Source of the DNA: Toxonevra muliebris | Lineage: Eukaryota > Arthropoda > Insecta > Diptera > Pallopteridae | Assembly: GCA_963691655.1 (NCBI GenBank) | Contig: OY829326.1 | Coordinates: 140,510,998-140,574,997 of the forward strand | Reading direction: 5' to 3' | DNA length: 64,000 nucleotides | Shown here: positions 1 through 11,139 of the stretch, in pieces | Layout of the letters: each line of letters starts with the position of its first letter | Position numbering within the stretch: the stretch's first letter is position 1 | Made by a program: the position numbers and the translations under genes | The notes under the pieces: model-generated | The model's database searches: none | Told to the model about the DNA's origin: nothing | The model's input: only the letters and a program-made list of their open reading frames with translations

Positions 1-682
1 TGGCTAACTTTAAGCCATCCTCGTAAAATTAAAGCGAGTTACAATTAAAGGAATAAGATTACGCATTGCGACGGGTAAAGATGCATAATTGTTTCTGCGT
101 TAGAGCATACTAAATTTACTGCTCCACCTAAATAAAAGATCAAAAGTTCAGATGAAAACTAAATCTAGGATTAGAAAGGAAAGAAAGCCCTCCTTATCAG
201 AAAAAGAATGCACGACTACAACTAAGCTACTAAGGTATCAAACCTAGAGTATGCGTAAATAGTTTTGTACTATGTAACAGATAAGAAATGCGACAATCTC
301 AAGTACAGAGATTAACTTATATTAGCATTACTGAGAAAATAGGCTACCTATGAATAGTAAAATTTTGACACATGTGCTAAACAAAAATTACTGATTACTT
401 AACTTTCAGAAATAACTACTAAAATTTCTTAAGAGTGGATCAGTAGAGTTACTTGCCTAGAAATGAGAAGTCATCCACTTCCTTCCGGTGTCATCGCAAA
501 CATTTTTCTATGAAAAAAATTGGAGATTTCATCTTTACCAATGATGTGTCGAAGCCTTCTCTAAGACTCATCTTGATAAGATAATAAGTATCTAAGGTTG
601 TCATAGCAAATTAATAATGCGGTAAGTCATCGCAAGGTTCTTCGTTTGCGTATTAGAATGGTTCTCAATTCATTGTCTAAAT

Positions 683-1278
683 CAGGGGTGAACAGTCAGA
701 AGCTCAATTGGCTCATTTTCAAATTGTGTTGGTTGTTATGGCACTTTTGGCTCTTTTAAAATACAGGTGTTTATTGTATTTTAATATTTTACAACAAACA
801 CAAGAATTGCTGTATTTCGAGCACATATGAATTTTTGTTTGTGTTTTTTTTCCTCGATCACATTTGTTGTTGTTGCCTTATGACCGAAATCATTTCATTG
901 CTATGAATATTTGTTGTTGCGATCGCGCGCTAATATTATTTGCTTTTGATCATATTTCGTTTTGTTGTGTTCTTGCTACCGAAATCAATTCATAGCTTTT
1001 GCTTTCATTTAGCATCGCGTGCAATATGCAAAAACAAATATTCTTGTCACATTTGGTTGTTTTGTTGGTGTCTTGTGCCAGTAGCTTAATTGGCTCTTTT
1101 GGCTATTTACAACAAACACAAAAATGATTGTTTGATAATTTTATTTCGCACAGCCCGATCAGATCAGGGATTGTTGTGTGTGTGTTTTATTTTTTTAACA
1201 CATTTCTTAAATTCGTTGTTGTTGTTGTTATTGTGATTGTTATTGTTGCTCCCAAAATATTTTTGGTGGTCACCCCTG
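683..1278. mobile_element. Short hAT-type element (MITE)
   Basis: The left end reads CAGGGGTGAAC and the right end GGTCACCCCTG, giving a terminal inverted repeat CAGGGGTGA. The flanks GTCTAAAT (675-682) and GTCGAAAT (1279-1286) agree at 7 of 8 bases, the target-duplication length of hAT elements. The 596-bp interior holds no transposase and has internal echoes (AATTGGCTC, TTACAACAAACACA). It lies in the predicted first intron of the calcium channel. Confidence 0.65.
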
Positions 1279-4149
1279 GTCGAAATGTTACTTTTTGTAT
1301 AGTTTTAATATGTTTGCAAATATCAGCCTTTTTATCTCTTTAGACGCTTTGCTGCTATTCAAAACTCTAACCATTTCCTTAACCAGAGCAATTCTGGACT
1401 GAACCAAAGTTTCAAAAAGTTTTCAATTTTCTATTAGACTAATTTATATATTTTGAACGAGATTGTAATGACAGGCTTTTTGGGCGAAATTTTAATACGC
1501 AAATAGTTAACGGTTTCGTACTTTCTCTCAACGTTTCCGCGAAAATTTTAGGTCTTCTGTAAAAATATAATTATTACAAAAATATCTAAGCATTTTAACA
1601 CTTACAGTATAATACTATTTTTTAAACATTTGTAGTCAAGGAATTAATTTAAAAATAAAAATATAGTCTTTAAATTGACAAAAAAAAAACAAAAAACACG
1701 AAAAAACTTTTCAAAACACGTAACAACAACAAATAAAAGTTATTGACAGGAAACTTTTTTCTCCATCTTAATTTCATCATGTTTTAAAGCATATGTGTTT
1801 TGTTCCTCCAGAATATCACAGGGCTCAATCACATCTATTTAATAACTTAATTAAATAAATTTTTTAAGCTCCAATAACACTTTCCACATAAAAATGCTCG
1901 TTTTAAAAGTTAATTACATGAATTTATTTAGTGTCGTAAGCCATGAATTAAAATTTTTGGTTTTTGACTCTGTAATTCAAGTAAATAAATATAAAAATGT
2001 AATAAATTAATTTTCGTAATTCTTCTTCTACTTTTTTTGTTTTTGTTTTGTAACGCTAGTAAAACATTTTAACGTTACTTAGCAGAAACTGCATCCTAGC
2101 ACATACTTTTTCTACTATTATTGTTTATATTTTCAGACACGCAAAATCACAAAACACACACACAAACACTCAGAGACTGGGCCACTAAAACGTGGAAACG
2201 TACACATACAAACAAATAATAATGAGGTCCCTTTAAATCGCACTAATCCTTTTACTATTTCACAGCTGTTGCTGCTACTCTGCACTTCTGTTTTTTTTTC
2301 TCTTTTTCATTTAAACTATGTGTATTTTGTTGCTGGCAGTTAGGGAAAGCTTAACTTTTAATTTGTAAATGTTGCACACAAAAACGCCAACACATAAATA
2401 CATGCTCTCATACACTTACACTTAGTAATTTGCATGAGAAACGCATAATTCTTTTTTTGCCTTCATCTTCCGCTGGTTCTATGACTTTTGGGTTTATGCT
2501 GCAAGTGTTTGTGTACAGACATTGTTTGTTTATGTTTTTTTTTGTGCATGCTATAACCACCAGCTTGTGCTGAATGACAGTGGAACAACATAAGATAAAC
2601 AAATTTATTTACATAACTTAAACTAATTGAACAATTTGGATTATCATAAAAAAGAAAAATACCAAGTCACAGTAAATGTGTTCTGCAAATTAATCTAAAC
2701 TTACGACTATATATTTATATGCACCTAGGACACACATGAGTACATTTTCAGTCTATAAACGAGCGCTTATAAATTAGTTATGCATGTGGAGAAAATCTTT
2801 TTAAAGAGGATATGCATGTGGTTATGTATGTGTTTTGAGCTTAATAAACATTTTAAAATTACATGCATCGAAAAATATTCACAATTTTATGAAATCATAT
2901 TACTTAAAAATCTTATCTACTCGCATCTTATGTTCCTCAAGTTCCTTGAACTTTTCTTTTAACGTTCCTCACTCCATAATTGTCTTGTAATAAACATTTA
3001 ATTTATTTGATTTATGTCATTTGCTTCTTTTCTCAAATGTCTGTTTGCATTTTGTCTTTTATGCACATTATCTTTCTCATTCCATTCTCATTCGTTTTTT
3101 TTTTCGCCATTCACGTTTTTATTATTCTTCGCTGCTATGGTTTTAAATTTCAATTTTATACGAGTGGATTAATGTTTTCTTTAGCTTTTTTCATTCTTAA
3201 CAGACAGTATCATTTGTTGGATATTCATATTTACTTACAGTGATGGTTATTTAAATAGCACATTGGCCGTACTTTTCTGTTTGTTTGTTTTTCCTTAAAC
3301 TCATTTAGGGAGTATAAGGCGGAAGTTAAACATATTGAATAGTTTCAGTTCTATTAATTTGTTAATAAATCAAAATTTGTTGATTTCCATGACGACAAAT
3401 AGGTAATTTTTTCCTTACCACTTTCATCGAAGACACATATATGCCACGTAAAATTTTTTTATGCGAAGCTCATTATTTTACTAAGTGCCTATATTATTTT
3501 GAAATCCCATAACTTTAACGATGGACTCGAAATTTCTTATTATTAAATATTAGAAAAGTTTTGTTTTCACACCAACACTCTACCCTCTCTCTGTACCCTT
3601 TTTTCTCGAATTTTTTGTATACATCTTTGTTCATGTTCATAAAAGTTAGATAAACTGAAATAATAACATACTTTCTTCTGCAAAAATCTTTATCATAAAA
3701 AAGTCAAGATGACACCCAAATATCATAATTAACCCTTTCGTTGTTTTTGGCTAATATATTGTACAAAAAAATGTTCATATTTCACTGCTTCTCATTTCAA
3801 ACCTATCGGTAATTTTAAAAATAAAAATTATTTTTTAAATCAAGCATGTTTTTTCTCTTTATAATTTAAGTTTGAGCAAAAACGGGAGTACAGTTTTTTT
3901 CTATTTAATTTTGAAAAACAGTCCATTTGTGTGAATTTACGAAGTGAAGGTACTAAGTTTAAAATTTTGAGCAAGTATATAAACTTTTTTTTTAATGATA
4001 ATAGTTTAAAACGAAAGTTAAAACTCCATTTCATAATACAAAATTAATATCTTAAAAAAAAAGGTTGTTAAAAAAAATTGTGTTACATTCTTAAAAAAAC
4101 TGTATATTATAGTGTTAAAATTCACGCAACTCTAAAGTACAATATAATG
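1279..4149. other. Intronic AT-rich DNA, nothing recognised
   Basis: Inside the predicted first channel intron. Contains homopolymer A/T runs, a short AC-rich run near 2154-2167 and small spurious open frames only. No exon encoding helix IS1 (NPWFER-like, aliphatic segment) is seen on the minus strand. The stretch 1-674 is likewise featureless. Confidence 0.6.
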
Positions 4150-4151
4150 TA

Positions 4152-5024
4152 CACTCAAAGAAAAAAAAAACGTTTATCGCCCGTTTGTGGAGAATATATT
4201 ACTTTTACGCTGAACAAAAACGTTTCTGAGGAACGTTGCCGTGTTTGCAGAAACCAAAACCGTTTTCTGCAAAAGATTAAAAATTTTATGAGGAACGAAA
4301 ATTCGTTCACGATAAAATTAAGGCAATTTTCTTTTCTGGCAAATGAAAAAAACGTTTCTGCTAAACGAAAGTCCACAACTCTCTTTTCTTTTCATTTTCG
4401 TTTTCCTCTCATCTCGCTCTCTTCGCAAAAAGAAACAGCAGCGACGCTTACATTCAAACTCCACACAACAACAAATCAACAAAACATAACGGGAAGTGTC
4501 ATTTGTCTACGCATTATTGAAGAATTTTAATTGTGCATTGAAATTATTTCATCACATTTCTTTTTGTCTATAAAAAAGTACGTGGTGTTTATAAAAAACA
4601 AATAAAATTGTGTGATTTATAATAAATAATTGCAATATATGTTAATTTTATGTAAATTTCATAGAATTTTTCTAGTTTTTAATTAGAAAATTTTATTTAA
4701 ACAAAAACCAAAATAAAATGCCAATGTAGATATGAAAATTGTTTTTGCTTTTTTTTTTATATTTTTCAGGGAAATATTTCATTTTATTGCAAACGTTTTT
4801 AGTTCATCGTAAAATAATTGAACCGTTTATGATGCATATGATGGAAAACGTTTTTCGGTTATTGTGAAAGAATTGAACCGTTTGTGATGAATAAATCTTC
4901 GTTCATGGCAACCGGATACAGTCGTTTATGATAAATAAATGTTCGTTCATCATGAAAACATTCCATGAACGAAGTTCGTTTAGTGAAAATTTCGTTTCTG
5001 AGAAACGAATTTTTTCTTTGCGTG
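4152..5024. mobile_element. TA-flanked MITE with CACKCAAAGAAAAAA ends
   Basis: The left end, CACTCAAAGAAAAAA, is inverted at the right end (TTTTTTCTTTGCGTG). Both are flanked by TA (4150-4151, 5025-5026), as for Tc1/mariner-type targets. The ~873-bp interior is packed with forward and inverted copies of short AACGTTT, GAACGAA and TTCGTTT words. The 150-codon open frame at 4078-4530 runs across the left border and is judged non-coding. Confidence 0.55.
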
Positions 5025-5209
5025 TACAATAAATAATTTGGTTACTATTGTGTACAAAAGACATGAAAGGTTGAAGATTTTCGAATTATTTTCTGCGGGT
5101 GTTAAAAAAATTGTGATAGTGTTGATTTGTTTTTTGTTCAACAAACGAAAAAATAACAAAGTTCTGAAAGTGGATACTCCTAGAACTCGAGAACTCGTTT
5201 TTTTTACGT

Positions 5210-5350
5210 GGGCCCAAAGTTTTCCCATTTCTAACAGGTTAAGTATAATAAACCATAAGATAACTTGTTAGTTTTGCATCAGAGCTTGTTTGTATGTTCA
5301 ACAAATTAATAGTAGAATTTTCCATAGAATATTTTCTTCCTACATATTAA
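5210..5350 (+). repeat. Dispersed repeat, copy 1 (partner at 10983-11115)
   Basis: Shares an ordered set of words with 10983-11115: AAAGTTT.CCCATTTC, TTAAGTATAATA.ACCAT, TGTTCA, TAG.AGAATTTTCC and ATTAACCC. Both copies have the same orientation. In this copy it runs straight into the TTAA palindrome. No coding potential is visible. Confidence 0.5.
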
Positions 5351-5433
5351 CCCTTTGGCACCCACCATTATGGGTCTTTTTTGCTTTTTCCAAAAAGTTT
5401 CTTTTTTGACCCATTACGAGGGTTGATAGAGGG
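5351..5433. mobile_element. 83-bp palindromic piggyBac-like MITE in TTAA
   Basis: TTAA occurs at 5347-5350 and 5434-5437, with CCCT inside on the left and AGGG on the right. TTAA duplication plus CCC...GGG ends is the piggyBac signature. Inner arms also pair (ATTATGGGTC with GACCCATTA), so the whole unit folds. A similar TTAACCCTTT half-end is seen near 3731 and 43081. Confidence 0.6.
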
Positions 5434-5925
5434 TTAATATGTTCAAGAAATATGTTGCCCATGAAATTCTACTATAGGTCACTTAAGAACAAAAATTTGT
5501 ATACTTGACTTTAGTAAAAATAAATCCAAATTTGAAAAATGTTTCAAATTTTTACCTTTTATACTTAGTGAACAAGTGTGTTTTTAAAAGTATTTTCTAA
5601 ACTAAAAGTTTATTTTGCATTGCAAAATAAACCTTAGTTGTTTTTTTTCCACAAAAAAAAAATTCAAAAATTAAACCCTTTTTTCGAATTTTTACTCCTT
5701 TCACGCATTTTGGTCATTATAATGTAACACATTCCAAAAGCTCTACAGCCTTTCCCAAAAACTTCTTTCATAATTTGTTTGGTTTTTATTCTTAACAAAG
5801 TCCGAATCTACGACAACAAACAATTTTTTTTCCCGTATAACCGAAATCTAAATCCTGATGTGCTGCATTTATTTGGAGGGTCAAAAACTATATACTAAGT
5901 AATTTTCCCATCACTGCTTTATAGG

Positions 5926-6110
5926 TAACCAAAACCAAATATTTGATTGCGAAATTAGTTATGGATAACCAAAATAAAATTTTTATTGCGCTATTTGTGA
6001 TGTGTAACTAAAAAAATTATTTGTGGCTGCGATATTGGTTATGAATAACCAAAAAAAAGTGTTGGTTGGAGGAATTGTTATTAGCAGCCAAATGGGATGT
6101 TGTCTATTTT
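5926..6110 (+). repeat. Degenerate ~40-bp tandem repeat with GGTTAT/ATAACC palindromes
   Basis: About five imperfect units of the form GTTATGAATAACCAAAA followed by an A/T block and a TTGCG-like word. Strong units start near 5958 and 6040. Intronic, non-coding. Confidence 0.45.
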
Positions 6111-7116
6111 TATGACCATCATTGTAATTATTTAGTAGCTTACGTAGAATCTCTTTAGTTATCCGATCACAAAATGGAAAACAGAATTCAAATGTGAAAT
6201 CAATTCAAAATTCTGTATGCATGTATGCATTTTAATGGTTTCATGGCAGCTCAAATGATAACAAATTTTTTGAGCATTTCATATTTCACTCTGTCAGATT
6301 TTAAGATATTTTCATAGATTTCATTATTTTTAGAAAAGAGCATAAATTAGAATAAATACACTTGTATATTGATTTGAGTTAATATGTTAATCATGTCAAG
6401 TTTTCATGTAAAAATGATAGCAAAACCATTGTGGCTATATTTAAAGACCTATAGAATCCAAAAAGAATTTTTATTAACATTTACACAAATTGCCAAATGA
6501 TATGGCTTTCTTCTAAATTTTAGTTTGCCCCAATCCTGATCTATATTTATTAACACCCGTGTAGGATCAAAAAAAAAAAGAGAAGCTATTTTTTTTGATA
6601 AAGGTAAGGTACCAAGCAATTTTTTATCAAGATTCAGCATTTAAAATTAATACATAAATTCACATACCTCATACCGAATATGAAGTTTTCCGCCCATTTA
6701 GAAATATTAATTTCGTTAATGTGGAAATTTCAGATCGACGATACGAGTTGGAAATCTACAAGAAAAGTAATTAATATTTTCCTGTTTTTTTATTTTACAT
6801 CAATTCGGAAGCACCTGGTTTATATACAATATTAGGAAAAAGCGTATATATTTAAAGTCGAATATGATTTTCATTTGAAGTTTAAGACACTGGAGTTAAA
6901 ATTTCGTAGAACAAAGATACACTGCAACAAATTTAGTCGGCTTTGAGATTGCAAACACAAATCTCTTGATTTGAAGATGGCGAAGCACGTTTCAGTTCTG
7001 ATACTATCATTGCAAAAGTGCGCCACTCTAATGGATGATATGCAATGCGAGTTTATTATGAGTAGATATAATCTTCAATATAAATATAGGTGAATATATT
7101 TGCCTTTATATGGCTT
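6111..7116. other. Intronic AT-rich DNA, nothing recognised
   Basis: Single-copy-looking, AT-rich sequence without a convincing coding segment, structured RNA or transposon terminus. The stretch 7861-8716, up to the splice donor, is similar. Confidence 0.55.
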
Positions 7117-7860
7117 GGCACGGTACTGGTATTGGATATTTTGAGTAGAAGTAATGGCCTTTATTTTCATAAAATAAAATTCACAATATATATAAATTAT
7201 AAATTCATAATTCAGCCTAATTTTAAAGACTAAAATTTAATATTGGCTTACTCTGCTGATCGAGATATTTCGAGTACTCAATACTTCGATACCCGATACG
7301 TTTTTGCTCGGTACTTTTGTAGAAATATGAAATGAAATATAAAAATAAAAAAAAGCCAAAAAAGTTAAAATTTTTGGATTACACTCTGTGAAATTTCATT
7401 TTTGAATCCACTCGATAAATTCTTAACGGAGCATCGAAATGCATCGAAGCGAATTTTGATGATATTTCGACGACAAAGAATACGTAAAAGAAGCAGTTAC
7501 TTAGCTAAATTTACTTCGGATACATAAATACATGCAAAAACACAAGAAACACATCAAATCTATTTTTAGCGTATTTTATTTTTTTTTTTACTTCATTTAA
7601 AAAACGCTTCGTTGCATTAATGCATCTATAAAGGTTATGAAGTTGAAATAAAAATTAAACGTCTGGGAGTGTAATAAAAAAATTATTATGAAAGTAGCTA
7701 TTGTTTTGTTTTTCATATTTCAGGGTTGCATTTTTAGCACTAATTTTTGAACTGCAGGAATTTCGCAAAATATCGAAATTTAGTACTTACAATAATGAAA
7801 CCTACGAGTTCAAATACTCATTACAAATAAATTGAGGTACTGAGAGAGCCGACATCGGGA
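7117..7860. repeat. Decayed repeat rich in TCGATAC/GAGTACTC words
   Basis: Carries clustered CGAGTACTC, ACTTCGATACCCGATAC and GGTACT words at both ends of an AT-rich core, resembling the region 35950-36314. Probably an old inverted-repeat transposon; termini are not resolved. Confidence 0.3.
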
Positions 7861-8716
7861 TAACTTTTTTTTTCATGTAAAGGAATTTCGCGAACGGGGA
7901 TCAGACTCTCTCAGTGCTTTCTCATGTACTCTATGATATAAGTTGTTCACAGAATGGAATGTTTATATAAAACGTATTTAAATCCTTCGTTCGGTTTGAT
8001 TTAGAGTTTGTGGAGCAATTTTAAATTCACTATCGGTCGAAATCGAAATCTGCTAAATGCCTGTATACTTATTCAAAAATATTATCAAAAAATATTTATA
8101 GTCGGTAAGGATTTTTTGTTTTGCTCAAGAAATCTATTTATGAAAAAACAAATATCAAAAGAGAACTAAACTACTCGTTGGTGTTTGTTTTGTTATTTGT
8201 GTATGCAAATAATTCGTTAAATAATTCTAAGAAATGCCATTACTCATGTCTTCTACCTCTCTCATCTGTTATTTACTCCCGCTCAAGCAATTATTTTTAC
8301 AACGATGAATGCAATGCTTTGTTCAATGAGTGAATTTTAAAGAACTTCCGACACTAATATTTTGCAATTGGCTAAACCGATTTTAAATCTAATAATTTTT
8401 GGCTAACCTACTCGTCGAGCTCTTTAAATTGATATATAATATTGTAGCACTTCTGCATTTTCTGCAATAAAATTGTAGTTACACTAATAAATGTATAGAT
8501 AAATTTGTATATTGTAATGAATGGCGGTGTACCAAATTATTTCAGCACACATCAAACAGTATTGCATACTTTTAGGCTTATGTTTAAATTATTTGTTGTT
8601 TCATTACATCAAAAATGTGTCGAGGTAGGCAGAAAAGAATATTTCTCAATTTCGTACTTACATAATCCGCTTTCAAGTTTTCTTGTTTATTTTTTATTTA
8701 AATTTCTATTTGTTTT

Positions 8717-8727
8717 GAAAAGGATAT
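8717..8727 (-). promoter_or_regulatory. U12-type (AT-AC) 5' splice site of the calcium-channel exon
   Basis: Read on the minus strand, the exon ends ...ACAAATCC and is followed by ATATCCTTTTC. This equals the minor-spliceosome donor consensus for AT-AC introns (ATATCCTTT). The family alignment wants the exon to stop after Asn-Pro and resume with Trp-Phe-Glu-Arg, which puts the break two bases into the Pro codon (phase 2), exactly at this motif. No GT donor lies at that position; GTGTTT and GTGCTA a few codons upstream are poor U2 donors. U12 introns at conserved positions are known in vertebrate voltage-gated sodium and calcium channel genes. The matching branch site and AC acceptor are outside or not recognisable in the window. 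Confidence 0.75.
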
Positions 8728-10154
8728 GGATTTGTGATTAGCACCAAACACCAATTCCGCAAACGCGTATCCTGCGTTAAATAACGCAATGCGATCTCTG
8801 GAAATCCTGGATATGGTAAATTTGGTTCACCCGATGATGTTGTACTATTTGAATCATCGTCATCGGAGCTGCATGAGCCATTACAGCTGGAAGCAGATGA
8901 GGAATAGGAGCCACCGCTAGCACTGGATGCTTGGCTGAGACGGCGATTACGACGTCGTCGTTGTCTTGATCCCTCAACATGAGAAACAGCGCCACCACTA
9001 CTGTTGCCTCCACCACCCCCGCCACGCTGCTCCTCATCACCACTACGTGGTTGAGAGTGTGAACGCGAGTGCGAACGTGGTGACCGTTCACGTGACGAAC
9101 GCTCACGTGACGAACGCTCACGTGACGATGAATGCCGCTCGTTAGGCGAACGATTGCTGCTATCTTGACCACCACCACTTGGTTTGTTGGTAGATGAGGC
9201 AGCGGCAGAGTCTGAATTCGTTTGATTCCTTCGTTTTGAACCAGTACGTTGTGTTTTATCCGTTGTCGATGATGTTGTTGAATGTTGACGTCGATGACGT
9301 GTCGCTACGGGCGTTGTAACTGCCGCTGCGGATGCTGTTGTTGAAGCAGTTGATGTTGTTGTTGCTGCTGATTGTTCGTTCGCTTGGCGTGTTGGTATTT
9401 TATTGTTAGCGCTGCTGGTAGCGCCGCTGCTAGCTGCAGCGTTGGCTGTAGCATTTAACTTATTGCTAGTAGGAGTTTTGGTGGTTATTGCAGCTGATGA
9501 TGCTGCTGTTGTTACACCGCTGCCATTTGCTGCTTTGGCTCTTGAGGAACTAGATTTTCTCAGTTTATGTCCACTCCCGCTGCGCTCCACGCTATTACCG
9601 GCACCAGCACCGTTATTGCTATTATTACTGCCAATGCGTCGCAGTTTGGTGCTTCCACCAGCACCGCCATTGCCACCACGGACAATACTGCCACCGCTTC
9701 CACTACCTAAATTGACAATCACCGCTGTCGGATCTTCGCTGGAATGCATTTTTGAGAGTGTATCGTTTGTTTCCTTTAACCTTGATCGTGTTGCGGCATA
9801 CCCGCTATTTTTATTGTTACTGCTAATGTTGGTGTGGCCGACTGTTGTTGTTGTCGCCGTCGTCGTTGCAGCGTAGCCCAATTCAAGATCGCCGTTACTA
9901 CGTGCTGAACCACCCACTCCTGCAACTGTTGTTGCTGCTGTTGGTGCCGTTGTAGTACCACGACGACGTTGGCCATTACTGTTGGACTCTAATTGTGCTG
10001 CTGTTGCTGCCAATGTGCGTATATCAATTGTTTGGCAATTGTTGTTGTTGTTGTTGCTGGTGTTGTGGTGATTAGTAATGCTATTGTTAGAGGTTGCTCT
10101 GTGAATACTTGTTGCATGTTGTTGTTTTTGTTCCTGTGTGGAGGAGTGCAACAT
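8728..10154 (-). CDS. Ca-alpha1T: First coding exon of a T-type (Cav3) voltage-gated calcium channel alpha-1 subunit (partial)
   Basis: This exon encodes the cytoplasmic N-terminus of a low-voltage-activated calcium channel pore subunit of the plasma membrane. The reading frame is open for 475 full codons plus two bases. Residues 1-440 are low complexity: runs of N, T, A, S and G, an RS/RE-rich block around residues 340-385 and an acidic SSDDDD patch near 430. The last ~30 residues are the diagnostic part: LPYPGFPEIALRYL, then YLTQDTRLRNWCLVLITNP, matching the conserved Cav3 segment just before helix IS1 (human Cav3 has YLSQDSRPRSWCL then NPWFER). The start chosen is the ATG at 10154-10152: it is the first ATG after an in-frame TAA at 10214-10212 and has A at -3. 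A longer open stretch reaching 10178 begins with TTG, not ATG. The next exon, with IS1, is not visible and should lie left of the window. Family assignment is firm; Ca-alpha1T orthology is inferred from the fly context. Confidence 0.85.
9076..9130 (-). repeat. In-frame 15-bp tandem repeat coding Arg-Ser-Ser-Arg-Glu
   Basis: Two perfect copies of CGTGACGAACGCTCA (9091-9105, 9106-9120) with degenerate flanking copies, inside the channel exon. Read on the minus strand it gives repeated RERSS units, so the length can vary by whole pentapeptides without a frameshift. It lies in the RS-rich block of the predicted cytoplasmic N-terminus. Confidence 0.85.
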
Positions 10155-10982
10155 TTTATGTTGAAACTTGGCAGCCAAATGAAGCGTGCCAAGTTTGTTG
10201 TTTCGTTTTTGTTAGCAGCAGAAATATATTGGGTGAAAAATTATATTGAATTGAGTTGAATTAAAGTGTTGCCAATTGCTGTTGTTTTGCTGCTGCTGCT
10301 AAGCCGAGTGCAGCAAATGTCATTTAGCGGTTAAGTTGAAGTTCAAGCGAAACCGTGGCATTTTATGCGTTGCCAACTGAAAAGAAAAACAGAGAGAAGT
10401 AGCGAAATATTATTGTGTGAATATTTTAATAATAATTAAAGCAAATGAAAAATATTTTAATATTTAAAATATAATTACTATTTGATAAGGTTTTTTTTTT
10501 TATTTACTTGGTTTCAGCCCTAAAGTTTTTAGAAAATAATTGCTGCTATATAAATTCACTTTGCCACTACTTGTAAAAAACATTTTTCTGAAAAAGAATC
10601 TACAATCAAACTCTCTTTAGTTTAAAATTGCAGGCAACAGCTTTTTTCCCCTCTCAAAACAACATAGCCAATTAAATTTTAACCCAGATATGGCAACGAC
10701 CTATATATAGTACACTGTAGAAAGTTTTGATTATGCTTGAATATATTCCCAATTAACCAAAATATAAAGTGGACTACATTGCACAAAAATTGTTTATATG
10801 TGCATTGGGCATAATATAGAAAAAATTTGTAATTCACATTTTGTATGTGGTACGATGATTTATGTATTAATTTGAATTGATTACACTGTGCAACAAATTC
10901 AAAGTCATGTTATCCGAACCAGGAACCGTTAACATAGGTTGAAAATAATTTTGTAAAGTTAGCTCTAAATTTTAATTTGTCC
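10155..10982. other. Sequence upstream of the channel start codon
   Basis: Upstream of the minus-strand start codon, so the first few hundred bases are probably 5' UTR. An in-frame TAA lies at 10212-10214. GCTGCTGCT and TTGTTTCG runs near the ATG resemble fly 5' UTR sequence. I cannot place a transcription start or a UTR splice acceptor. Confidence 0.5.
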
Positions 10983-11115
10983 GGTCCTAAAGTTTGCCCA
11001 TTTCCAAAAAATTAAGTATAATAGACCATGAGTCCCATTTGAGATTTTTTGAGTGTTCAGCAATTTATAGGAGAATTTTCCGTCGAACGACTTTCCTAGA
11101 ATGTATTAACCCATT
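10983..11115 (+). repeat. Dispersed repeat, copy 2 (partner at 5210-5350)
   Basis: Same word order as the copy at 5210-5350, ending in ATTAACCC. The Helitron-like element begins about 25 bases downstream. Confidence 0.5.
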
Positions 11116-11139
11116 AGTTCGTGTGAACAGCCACACAAA

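Noticed and set aside
4078..4530. 150-codon frame
   Set aside because: Crosses the border of a MITE and has no recognisable domain; K/F-rich from A/T runs.
1..8716. The next calcium-channel exon (IS1, NPWFER-like) within the window
   Set aside because: No minus-strand segment with the expected hydrophobic IS1 sequence could be found; it must lie beyond the left edge.
9403..9876. 157-codon plus-strand open frame (L/A/V-rich)
   Set aside because: It is the antisense of the repeat-rich channel exon; composition explains the lack of stops.
10155..10178. Extension of the channel frame to 10178
   Set aside because: The extension begins with TTG and has no ATG; the first ATG after the in-frame stop is at 10154.
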